Shown: one piece after another, positions 43,944 through 53,400 of the stretch | Numbering within the stretch: position 1 is the stretch's first letter | How the letters are laid out: each line of letters opens with the position of its first letter | From: Endomychus coccineus | Taxonomy: Eukaryota > Arthropoda > Insecta > Coleoptera > Endomychidae | Direction: 5' to 3' | NCBI GenBank assembly: GCA_958510875.1 | Contig: OY294067.1 | Coordinates: 274,890,742-274,954,741, forward strand | Length of the DNA stretch: 64,000 nt | Translations under genes and position numbers: made by a program | Notes under the pieces: generated by a model | Told to the model about the DNA's origin: nothing | The model's input: the letters and a program-made list of their open reading frames with translations, nothing else | Database searches by the model: none

Positions 43944-45126
43944 ACGTGTGGCACTCGGGGACTGCCCCGGTAAAGCTATTGCATAGCATTTTTTCTCAAC
44001 TTATGCATTTTTATAATTATTTATTTATTTTTAATTTATGCAGTTTTTTTTTCTTTGATATTAATTCAAGTTACACTTTTTGAGCGTGGTGAACGATAAG
44101 AAAACACACTTTTTTCTTTTATTGAATAAATGAGAAGTTAAAATATTTTTATTATCTTACAATACATGTAGGTTATTCAGGAATTTTTATCATTGAAACT
44201 ATAGGTTTATGGTAACTGAAATAAGAAACATAAGTTTGAGACTTGATATCCTCTAAATATCTGGAAAATACCGCGTCAATGGTGGTCCCATATTTTGTTG
44301 TGGATTCTTGTGGATCATTATTCATTTTCAAATTCAATTTTTCCGAAAGAAAAGTTGTCAACCGCTCTGATTTTTTATCAGCGAAGTTGATGTTGAAATC
44401 GCCAGCCAAGATAAGTGGAAATTTATTACCATTTGTACCAAGTATTTTCGACCCTTCTTCAGTGTACTCCAGTAAAGTGCGATGAATAAAATGCTCTACC
44501 TCGTCCAATTTTGGATTCGGAAAAATGTAAATTGCTACCATGACTATGTGTAGGCCATTTCTAAGTTTGCATAAGCACGCACAAATATCTCCAACAAATG
44601 AGCGCCTAACATTAACATCGCTAACGTGTGCAATATTTATTTCAATATTCGGAGTCATAATATTAGTTACATTATTATTATTTTGGTAAATAGCTACCCC
44701 ACCTTTTGGAACAGTATCTCGTTTGAATTAATAATAATAATAAAACACTTTATACACAAATTTTACGCGAACAGCTATTCACTAGCAACTGATATTCACT
44801 GTTGTGCGAGCTTCGTACAGTCGTACCACGGTCGTATACACAGGTCTGGAAACTCGAGGTTGTTTTCTATGTGACCAGTGAGTCGCTTACGAATCGAATT
44901 TCGCGTAGTACCAAAAGTCGCCGAGGAAACATAAAAGGCGTCACGTAAGAGTATCATCTTGATCTCTATGAAGAGTATTCTGTGACAAGCATAGTTATCT
45001 ATGGTGACTTAGGATATTTCGTTACGGTATTTGTTTTTTGTTTTTTAGATTTTCGTTACGGTATTTCTTGATTCGGTCGCCGCGCCGCCCTCAAAGCCCG
45101 CGATAAAAGCTATATGCAATAGCTTA
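43944..45126 (-). mobile_element. Helentron-like element carrying an endonuclease fragment
   Basis: Oriented on the - strand relative to 4164-5077. The left end is CGTGTGGCACTC, GGGGACTGCCCC (hairpin) and AGCTATTGCATAGC. The right end is GCCCGCGATAAAAGCTATAT, GCAATAGCTT. It sits inside the PLE RT-to-endonuclease segment with no evident target duplication. Inside, on the - strand, is a piece of an endonuclease/exonuclease/phosphatase domain; such domains occur in Helentron (Helitron2) proteins. Confidence 0.6.
44173..44715 (-). pseudogene. Endonuclease (EEP fold) fragment of a Helentron-like element
   Basis: Open from about 44715 (DTVPKGGVAIYQ) through the first ATG at 44658 to the stop at 44173. 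Conserved parts: VAIYIFPNPK, FPLILAGDFNINF (GDFN of the EEP fold), TTKYGTTIDAVFSR and SYFSYHKPIV, where the usual SDHKP(I/V) has lost its Asp (SYHKP). The first half of the nuclease, and any Rep/helicase, is absent. LINE-type nucleases share the fold; the Helentron assignment rests on the element's termini. Confidence 0.62.
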
Positions 45127-45715
45127 ACAAAAACATAAATTGCCAAGATATGAACATTGGGCATGATACAGATGGGAAAATATAAACTTCGTGACTTACT
45201 AAGGAAGTTTGGTCTCAGGTGCACCAACAAGTTATGAAAAGAAGTGTTATAAACAGCCTTACAGATCACGCTGTTAAATTTTTCCAAAAACATTTGTCAA
45301 TCTCATCTTTGAAGAAAGAATAAACAAAATAATGGAACTTCAAATATAAATAACATAAACGGTGATACAGATAATTTCTTATCATTAAAAGTGTAAATAT
45401 TTTTCAAATCTAAAACCTTTAATACCTAAAGATAAACAAACCCACACAGTAAACAAGTTAAATTGTTTAGATTGCGATGGGACTTATACAGGAATCTCTA
45501 AACAATATTTACAAAAAAGAATATATGGTCATAAGAATAGTACTAGAAACAAAAATTCCACCGCCTTCGCTAAACATTGTTTTAAATATAACCATCAAAT
45601 CGATTACAAAAATCTTAATATTTTAACTAAAGAAACCAATTATTACAGAAGATATATTCTAGAGATGATTCAGATAAAACTCCAAGTCTGTAAAACATAG
45701 AGCAGACGTTCAATC
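45127..45715 (+). pseudogene. PLE family B connector and GIY-YIG endonuclease
   Basis: INSLTDHAVKFFQKHL (the connector after PLE RTs) resumes after the Helentron-like insert. Then come YFSNLKPLIPKDKQTHTVNK, LNCLDCDGTYTGISKQYLQK, GHKNSTRNKNS, AFAKHCFKYNHQIDYKNLNI and YILEMIQIK before a frameshift and stop near 45700. Slightly shorter than 31783-32148 because of a small deletion after RNKN. Confidence 0.72.
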
Positions 45716-46149
45716 ATTAAGTCATATTTATACTGATTCAATCAATTAAAACCCTTGCAAATTCCTACATGCGTCTTTATAATGTTAAAAGTATGTTTTA
45801 GATAGAATGCTCAAATATCAATATTTCTAATAGGGTCCGACCACCTTTTTCTATCACTTCATAAATCTTTAACATCTGGCTCAAAAGTGAATACTTGAGC
45901 GTTATATTTTTTGGTTTCAGTCGTATTCGAACTATGCTTGAAATGACTTCGAATATTATAAAAAAAATTGCAAAGCAGTGGATTCTTGATGATTGATCAT
46001 ATACTTAAAACATTGATGTGTTACAATTTCGATTACTCGTTTTTCTGTTCGTTTCGGCGACGTAGGCATATTTAATTGAAATTAATGCGATTAGGACGCT
46101 TTTTGCTTGAAACAGTTAGTTTTTAGAAATCCCGTTCTAGACATTGATA

Positions 46150-46193
46150 CGCCTTCTGATGATGGTCGCGAGGCCGAAACGTACGTAAAAACG
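46150..46193 (+). ncRNA. Hammerhead ribozyme of PLE family B
   Basis: CTGATGA at 46156-46162, stem II GGTC/GGCC with a GCGA tetraloop (46164-46175), GAAA at 46176-46179, stem III ACG/CGT, triplet GTA at 46185-46187. Stem I is weakened: CGCCTT (46150-46155) against AAAACG (46188-46193) pairs at four of six positions. The core is intact, so activity is possible but lower than at 32530-32571. It marks the 3' end of the PLE copy nested in the mariner. Confidence 0.65.
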
Positions 46194-46204
46194 AAAATAA
46201 TAAG

Positions 46205-46380
46205 CAAACATGAAGAAATGACTCCTTGGAAGAAGATTCACGTCAAATAAACAGGTCATCTCCGAAACAGATGCACATATTAAGGATGTTCCAAAATCTT
46301 CCTTGTTGGACGAATTGAAAAAGTGGGAGAAACGCTGGGCGATGTCTATCGAGCTAAAAGAAGCCTATGTTGAAAAATAA
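46205..46380 (+). pseudogene. mariner transposase, 3' part
   Basis: GRRFTSNKQVISETDAHIKD, PKSSLLDELKKWEKRWAM, IELKEAYVEK and a stop, the C-terminal end of a mariner transposase (xKRFxSNEEVIAETEAYF...KWxKCIELKGxYVEK). It continues 40137-40618 after the nested insertions. About 50 codons including the third catalytic Asp are missing between the two parts. Confidence 0.75.
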
Positions 46381-46427
46381 AAATCAAAATAATATATTTT
46401 GCGAAGACTTTTTGGCCAACCCTCGTA

Positions 46428-47755
46428 CATATTCTGCTGGTCATTATTTACACTCGATTTACCAATGCTGCACTATAGACTGCATTATAATCAACATGAG
46501 CAGAAACAACACTCCTTCTGATGAAGGTACATTCATTGAATGTACATTTATAGCCTAATAACATGACCCGGAACGTTGATTAATGCAATGCTCTAAGTAA
46601 ATGTAATGCGAAAACATAGTCTATCTAGTTTTGTTGAATGAGCCGGTGCGCCTAATACCTAGGTCCTTGGTATTAAACATCCTAATCTCTTAACTGAACG
46701 GGGACAAAAAATAGTGAAGATTTTATAGTCATTATAATAAGTACTAGGAGGTCGGTATGCTGCGAATGCTTGATGGGTTAAGACGGACTAAGATAGTGTG
46801 CCAAAAGGATCGCCCTATGCTTTCGCTTCGATCACGTCGTCTTTCGCATAAGCCGATGAAGAGCGTGCGCCGCAGTCTGTCTAGTTGCGCGAGCTCGAAT
46901 CCGCTATGTAGAAACCAACAACGTTTCGTATGAACCGATTTCAGGATATTTCCTTTTCATTAAATTTGGTAATGTTTCAAACAAAATTGCATGTTTGTTC
47001 AATAAGCATGCATTTGCCAACGTGTGCTCTATCTTGGAATTTGATATACAGTATGGTGACAAAGTAAGGAACAAAATTTATGCTTGCGTAATTTAATGTT
47101 TTCAAGCAAAACAGCATTGTTCAGAAATATAACGATTTACATTTATTCTGAGCTTTTGTTGGAGCCTTTTATTTTGCTAGGAAAAATGTGAATATTACTC
47201 TCTGCATGGGGTGCATAGAAACATTATGCAGTGAAGGTACTGTCTCATATTTTATTATATTCAGATTTATCAGTCATTGTTATTAGTATTTAGTAATTGT
47301 TAGTCACATATGAATCAAATAACACAAATTCATTAAACATTATGAAGAGCCATATCTAGCGTATTTCTAAATTATTAGATGTGTCATAGTCGATGAAAAA
47401 AAGTTCAATAAAGGGTAATTAGGTCCTTGGAGAGAGACCTGTGAACACTGCAGCCAATGCACTCCCGTTATCATCAGCTACTGGTCGACTTCTTTGTCAA
47501 CTTATAAATATCCCATTGGCAAAAATACTTAAGAGGCCCAGTAGCTAACGCCCTCTATCCGAGTGTAAAGTTCCCACTAAGATAACCAAATACAATGTAA
47601 AACATTGACTAAATGGATATCTCGTACTTCACTGAAGTCACGGGGAATATTACTAAGTTATTGCCAATATGGTGACACTAGTCAATGTTATAAATCAATA
47701 AATAATATAAAGCTTGCATGAATTGCTTATTAGGTATAATCCACAAAGGCAATTA
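46428..47755. other. Receptor intron, no gene seen
   Basis: Contains the second copy of the dispersed block at 46839-46875 (CTTTCGCATAAGCCGAT; first at 10906-10941) in a GC-richer patch (46780-46910). The rest is AT-rich without recognisable features. Confidence 0.45.
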
Positions 47756-47760
47756 GGCTT

Positions 47761-48108
47761 CTCTAGATCGACCTAATTACCTTTTTGCATGATATCTAAC
47801 AAGCAATTTGTTCATTTGTTGATTCTTGACTGAAATATCTACTTTTTTGCAATTCTAGAGGGCCTCTCTAGATCAACCTAATTACCTTTTTCCGTAATAT
47901 CTAACAAGAAATTTGTTCATTTATTAATTATTGATTGAAATATCTATTTTTTTGCAATTCTAGAGAAGTATATTGGCTTTACATTTCCCTCGAACGGCAT
48001 GTCGTTAAATGAATACACATACACTTTTTTTTTGCAATTCTAGAGAAGTATATTGGCTTTGCATTTAAGTCGAATGGAATATCGTTAAATGAATACACAT
48101 AAATAATG
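47761..48108. repeat. Two abutting tandem duplications (105 bp x2, 80 bp x2)
   Basis: Unit A (CTCTAGATC, ACCTAATTACCTTTTT, GATATCTAACAAG... or its variant) starts at 47761 and 47866. Unit B (TTTGCAATTCTAGAGAAGTA, TATTGGCTTT, GTTAAATGAATACACATA) starts at 47951 and 48031. TTTTTTGCAATTCTAGAG is shared by both kinds of unit, suggesting stepwise expansion. They end about 40 bp from the receptor TM5 exon. Confidence 0.8.
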
Positions 48109-48148
48109 AAGCAAGAATCAAATAACCTCTTATTTTGTTCATACTTAC

Positions 48149-48302
48149 ATTAACCTGTACATGTTCCTTTTCCAAACTGTTCTTTTGTTGATGTTGGATT
48201 GAGGCATTCGAGTGACAATAAATATGTATATTAAACTGCCATAACATATTACTGTTGGAATTCCCAAAGTAATGTAAAAAACTATCGTATGGTGTTCTTT
48301 TT
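48149..48302 (-). CDS. 7TM receptor, TM5 exon
   Basis: Acceptor CTTTTCACTTCCAG, donor GTAAGT. The first two bases complete a Glu codon with the G left by 61581-61747. Then come 50 codons, KEHHTIVFYITLGIPTVICY, GSLIYIFIVTRMPQSN, NKRTVWKRNMYRL, and two bases AT that make Met with the G opening either terminal exon. A single strong helix (VFYITLGIPTVICYGSLIYIFIV), with the Pro in mid-helix typical of TM5, is followed by a basic third intracellular loop. Phase agreement on both sides over two very long introns is strong support. Confidence 0.75.
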
Positions 48303-48572
48303 CTGGAAGTGAAAAGATATGATCAGTAGAAAAAACAATAAATAAATAAATGAAATGGAGTGTACTTAAAGCTTATAGATATTTTATAAAAGGTTTGTCA
48401 ATGAAGAATCGAACCCACTGAACGCTAGTTACCTAGTGATTTAGTAGCGACACGGATGTTTATAATGAAATAAACAGAATTTTAATATCTGAATATCTAA
48501 AAAAAAGTATTTGGCCCCACCCCCTCGCACATTTTCTGGATCCGCCCTTGATCATATTTTGGTAATGGTTAA
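48303..48572 (-). other. Receptor intron between TM5 exon and the errantivirus
   Basis: Short AT-rich stretch. On the - strand GTTCGATTC near 48405-48415 is a B-box-like match, too isolated to call a tRNA. Confidence 0.45.
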
Positions 48573-48576
48573 CGCG

Positions 48577-48797
48577 AGTTATATGTCGTGGTATAACGAA
48601 AAGCTTTTTAAAAAAACTTTATTTGAATTAATACAAAATTATTAATGTGTGAAACTAAAACATCTACACAAGGCGAAGTAGAGAAATAGAATGAATTATT
48701 ATATTAAAGTACATTATGTGTTGGCATATAAAAGTAATGTCAGCAATGATAAAGTCTATCGTATTACGGAGAATCATCACTTGTAGGCGATGTAACA
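48577..48797 (-). repeat. Errantivirus 3' LTR (221 bp)
   Basis: Begins AGTTATATGTCG and ends GCGATGTAACA on the + strand; in element orientation it runs TGTTACATCG...ATATAACT. It contains AATAAAG (element sense), a candidate polyadenylation signal, and ACTTTTATATGCC, a possible TATA region. Compared base by base by eye, no difference from the other LTR was found. Confidence 0.92.
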
Positions 48798-48812
48798 CCT
48801 CCCATCTTAAGT
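48798..48812 (-). promoter_or_regulatory. Polypurine tract
   Basis: In element sense AAGATGGGAGG sits directly before the 3' LTR, the place where plus-strand DNA synthesis starts. Confidence 0.8.
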
Positions 48813-48829
48813 GGAAAAATTGGGTGCTT

Positions 48830-50344
48830 CTAATTTTTCAATGTTATCTCGTGTAACGGAATCTCTACTGGAGCAGATTTCTTTGAATTTCTTCTTATCT
48901 TGGCTCGATATTTCCAGCATGTGAATGTAATGAATAATATAAGAATAATATACAGTATGATTGTCCAGACACTGGTGGTAGTATGGAATTGTGGAATTTC
49001 CATTTCTTTAAGTTTTTGTTTGGTATGTTCCAATTGATTCACTAGTGGTTGTATTTCATCTAGATTGATGGATTCGAGTCGAAGTGGTGGTAATGCTTGA
49101 TGATCGTGATTTAATTGAAGATCAGGAATTTCGATGTTAGGCAACTCTATTGGTTTTATAATTTTTATAGTATTTTGGTATGTTTTGAAGATTCTCTCTC
49201 GTACTAGTAATTGACAGTTTTCTGGTATTTTGATAATATAATTTCCAAGGACGGTCTTCTTGTCTCTGTTGTGGTTACACAAGCTGGCAACTGTAGTTTC
49301 GTTTGGAAATACTGCTAACCATTGATTTGTTCCAATTTTTTGTAGTTTTTCCTGATTTATCTCGACCTCATGTTGTTTACAATCGCTATAGTGGTTAGTG
49401 AATTGAAGTAGTTGAATTTCACAGGGGCTATGGCTGCTGATTTCGTTGATATTTTGGGCTTCACACAGGAATTCATTAGTGGTAGCTTCAATGCATTTTT
49501 CATTAGATAAAGCGTAATATTTCTCATTGATGGATAGGTATTTATGTTGAGGAATTATTACATGATAATTAAGTGAGGATGTTTTTGTAGGAAGTGAGTA
49601 GAGGTGGTAATAGTTATACGGAATGTTTTCTACAATTGGTATCTCAATTATAAAGATTATTTGTCTCTCTTGATAGTAACTTTTTACTGTCACAATTTTT
49701 TCATACAATTGAATCGTATCAGAACTAACTTCGTAAGGTAATTTAAGCTTTTGTTGTGAATTTGAGATTTCGGTTAATTCGTAAAGTAAGTCTTCCGTTT
49801 CCAATATGGAAGGGTGAAATGTTTTAAGTTTTGAAAACGTTACGGCATTCACTATAGTTTCTAATATGTCATTAATAGCATTTATTGCGGATATCATTTG
49901 AACAATAAGCATTTGAAATACTAGTGCGTCCTCGAGCTTATCTACTTGTAATTGCATCTGTTCCATACATGATGTTACGTACTGAAATTGTTGGTCTAAT
50001 TTAACCTGATTGATAATAATTTTATTTGTAGCCTCTTCAAATTTCTGCATAGCGCTTTGAGCGATACTGATTTGTTCTTCAACTAATGTTTTCATTTTAA
50101 TTTGGGAATTTGTAAGTTGTTCAATTGCGTTGTCATACCTTCTTGCATCTTCTTGATCTAAATTACCGGTAATTGCTTTGAAAACCGATCCTAAACCGTT
50201 TATGAGTCCTCGTTTAATTCTTTTATTATCTGAAGGAATGAGTTGAGTAAGCTTTTTGCTAGTTTCCGTTACTTGATATTCTAATAGGTGCTGATAATTA
50301 TTTATTTCTTTTCTGTACGTTGGCCCATGTTGTGTTTCATTCAT
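48830..50344 (-). CDS. env: Errantivirus envelope glycoprotein (env)
   Basis: From the first ATG, 504 aa. A furin-type site RIKR at residues 42-45 is followed by a hydrophobic fusion-peptide-like segment (GLINGLGSVF), long helical heptad regions (about 60-165), a Cys-containing ectodomain and a C-terminal membrane anchor (about 458-477) with a ~27-residue basic tail. This is the plan of insect errantivirus and baculovirus F-type fusion proteins. The frame stays open upstream of the ATG for about 50 codons into the end of pol (NPGLLPIKLG and YWTLIKIV lie there). The real N-terminus therefore probably comes from a spliced mRNA. A candidate donor GTGAGT lies at 55670 in the leader; the acceptor was not located. 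Confidence 0.9.
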   Translation of the reverse strand: MNETQHGPTYRKEINNYQHLLEYQVTETSKKLTQLIPSDNKRIKRGLINGLGSVFKAITGNLDQEDARRYDNAIEQLTNSQIKMKTLVEEQISIAQSAMQKFEEATNKIIINQVKLDQQFQYVTSCMEQMQLQVDKLEDALVFQMLIVQMISAINAINDILETIVNAVTFSKLKTFHPSILETEDLLYELTEISNSQQKLKLPYEVSSDTIQLYEKIVTVKSYYQERQIIFIIEIPIVENIPYNYYHLYSLPTKTSSLNYHVIIPQHKYLSINEKYYALSNEKCIEATTNEFLCEAQNINEISSHSPCEIQLLQFTNHYSDCKQHEVEINQEKLQKIGTNQWLAVFPNETTVASLCNHNRDKKTVLGNYIIKIPENCQLLVRERIFKTYQNTIKIIKPIELPNIEIPDLQLNHDHQALPPLRLESINLDEIQPLVNQLEHTKQKLKEMEIPQFHTTTSVWTIILYIILILFITFTCWKYRAKIRRNSKKSAPVEIPLHEITLKN

Positions 50345-50490
50345 AATATTTTCTACTCTACGAGTTTGTTCATATAGATAATTAAAACTATTCTCTAATG
50401 GTTCTAAATCTACTATCTTAATTAAAGTCCAATAATCAATAGTGTTTTGGACATTACCTAATTTTATAGGTAGTAGTCCCGGATTTTCGG

Positions 50491-53400
50491 TTATTTTGGA
50501 GAATTCGATTTCTTGTCCGTAGGTGTGTTCTGTTGTAAGGATGGCGAGCCATCTGGAACAAGAACAGGTCGTTTCAGATTTCTTAAATGTATTTTTCGGG
50601 TTTTAGCTTCTTTTGAACAAGTAGCTACATTTTTATCATTTATATTAATCACGTCAAAAGGACCTTCGTACCTTTGAGTAGTTTTACCTCGGCGATCTAA
50701 TTTAGAATAAACTTGATCTACATTAGTAAACTGCGATTCATTCGTATTAGTATTACGTTTAGTTTGGATTCTAATTTTTTCTTGTTCAATTTCCTCTTTG
50801 ACTTTGTCATAAGTTAATGCTATCTTTTTTCTGTGGGATTGAATGTACTCCTGTAATAATTTCTTTTGATCGTCTAAGTCATAAATGTCTTTGTTTTGTG
50901 CATGTCCGATTGTAAGTTCCATTGGTGTATAACCTGTCGATGAGTGTATCGTATTATTATATGCTATGAGAGCATAACTTATTAGTTGCTTAATAGGATC
51001 TTTATTCTTTTCTTGTCGCATTAATCTGATATGTTCAATAATAGTACAATGGAATCTCTCAACTATTCCATTCGAAGGTGGATTTCGAGGGGTAATGAAG
51101 TGGATGTTTATTTTATGTAACTCTAGTAATTGTTGAACTGTTTCGGAATTAAACTCAGATCCGTTATCCATTACTATGGTTTCAGGTACGCCATAATAGG
51201 TAAAGTAAGTAATAAATGAATTAACTGTCTCGATAGAATTTTTTGAAGTTATAGGAATTGCTTGTCCTAGTTTTGAAAATGCATCTACTAAAGTAACATA
51301 GTTTTGTCCTTCGATAGTGAATGTATCAGCATGTATAATTTGGAAAGGTTTGTTTGGCGTCTCCGTTAACATTATAGGGATTTTTGGAGGATTCCTGTCA
51401 TATTTTGCCTTTTGGCATTTTTCGCATTTATTTATAAAGGTGGCTATTTTAATTTTCATATCAGGAAAGTAATATTTGTTCGTAATTTGTTTGAGAGTTT
51501 CAGTGATACCTCGGTGATTGGTTTTACCAGTATGATAGTTGCTTATAACATTTGTTATTTCTTCGTCATCTATAAGTGGTATCTTATGCTTCTTACAACT
51601 AATAATTTTAGGTGCATTATTATTAAATAATCTTATGTATATAGAACTAAAATCTTTATACATTTTCTCTTGATCAAAATTAAAATAATAAGTTTTATTA
51701 GCTGCAGTATAATTTTTTAAGAATTTTATAATTTCGTCCTCATTATTATTCCTTGAAATCTGTATAAAGTATTTATTGTTTTTACCTACTTTGACATGTT
51801 TTACGTCTCTAGGATTCATTGAAACTGTTGTTATGAAATATTGGTTTGGTTTTGCTTCAATTGCATCTTCCGAAATTGGGATACCATTTTTTGGTTCGAT
51901 ATTTATATTTGAATGAGAACTATCGGAAATGGTGTCTAACATTGGGATTTCAGATAATGATATAGGTAGACTTGTATCATCAATTACAAAATCGGGTTGT
52001 TCTAGAATTCTGTCTAATGTACCGGGTGAAAGTGTTGCTATTTCCGATAATAGATTTTCATCTTCATCGAGATTTGGCATAATTGAGTCTTTGTCATTGT
52101 CATTTGGGTTAGATTTAGTCATAGCATTTATTAATATTCGTGAAAGAGAATCAGCGTTTGTGTTATAACGACCCTTCTTATATATTATTTCATAGTTGAA
52201 TTCTTCTAGTTTTAGTCGCCATCGTACAAGCTTGGAATTGGGCTCTTTCAATTTCATCAGCCACACAAGCGGGCGGTGATCGGTATATACATAGAACTTT
52301 CGGCCGAATAGATAGGGACGAAAATATTTCGTTGCCCAAACTATTGCTAGGAGTTCTTTTTCAATAGTTGAATAACGTTGTTCCGTTTCGTTGAGGGTTC
52401 TCGATGCATAGCACACAGGTTTATCGCTGCCTATGTTTCCTTGGGAAAGCACAGCACCTAATGCTACATTTGACGCATCCGTCGTAAGAATAAACGGTTG
52501 GTCAAAGTTCGGGTATTGCAAAATTGGATAGTTCGTCAAAATTTGTTTACACTTTTCAAATGCATCGATGAACTCTGGAGTCTGCTCGATTTTCGCATTT
52601 TTCTTTAGGCATCTTGTCATGGGTTTTGTGAGCTTAGCGAAGTCCTTTATGAACTTTCGGTAGTATCCGACTAAACCAAGAAAGCCTTTAATTTCCTTTG
52701 TGGTCTTAGGTAGTGGATATTGTACTACAGCCTTAATTTTGTCTGGATTTGGTTGAACTCCATCCGATGTTATGACGTGTCCAAGATAAGCGACTTCTTT
52801 GCTGAGGAACTCGCTTTTATCTAATTGTATCTTTAGATTTGCGTTCCGTAGTCGTTCAAATACTTCTTTCAAACGTGTCAAATGTTCCTGTAACGAAGTT
52901 GAGAATATTATTATGTCATCTAAATAGACAAAACACTTCTCATTTTGGATTCCTCTGAGGATGTTATCCATAATGCGTTGAAACGTCGCTGGTGCATTAC
53001 GTAGCCCAAATGGCATACGTTTGAACTCGTAATGGCCATTTTCCGTGCTAAACGCTGTTTTTTCGATGTCTTCCGGTGCCATTTCTACCTGGTGGTAGCC
53101 AGAGGCAAGGTCCAAAGTAGTGAAATACTGACTTTTGCCAAGTTTGTCCAGTATATCTGTGATATTTGGAAGTGGGTATTTATCTTCCACGAGTTTTTCA
53201 TTAATTTTCCGATAGTCAATGGCCATGCGCCATTTCTTTTTACCGCTGGAGTCTGTCTTCTTTGGCACTATCAATACAGGGCAACTCCATGGCGAACATG
53301 AAGGTTGTATGATGTCTTGTTTAAGTAACGTATCGATTTGATTACGTACTTCTGCTTGATGGACGTGAGGTAGCCTGTATGATTTTACAAATATGGGGTT

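Larger units (their letters stand above)
40022..46427 (+). mobile_element. mariner element split by ~5.6 kb of nested insertions
   Basis: The left TIR, TACGAGGGTTGG at 40022, and the right TIR, CCAACCCTCGTA ending at 46427, are inverted copies and each includes a TA. The left transposase part (40140-40618) and right part (46205-46380) are in the same orientation and fit the two ends of one mariner transposase. Everything from about 40620 to 46204 is foreign: PLE copies in both orientations, a Helentron-like element and a long-inverted-repeat element. Confidence 0.75.

Noticed and set aside
46510..46550. CTGATGA followed by a perfect hairpin (GTACATTC/GAATGTAC)
   Set aside because: No GAAA follows the hairpin, so the hammerhead core is incomplete; kept only as a chance palindrome.
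48400..48455. tRNA-like B box on the - strand
   Set aside because: No A box or cloverleaf; an isolated match.
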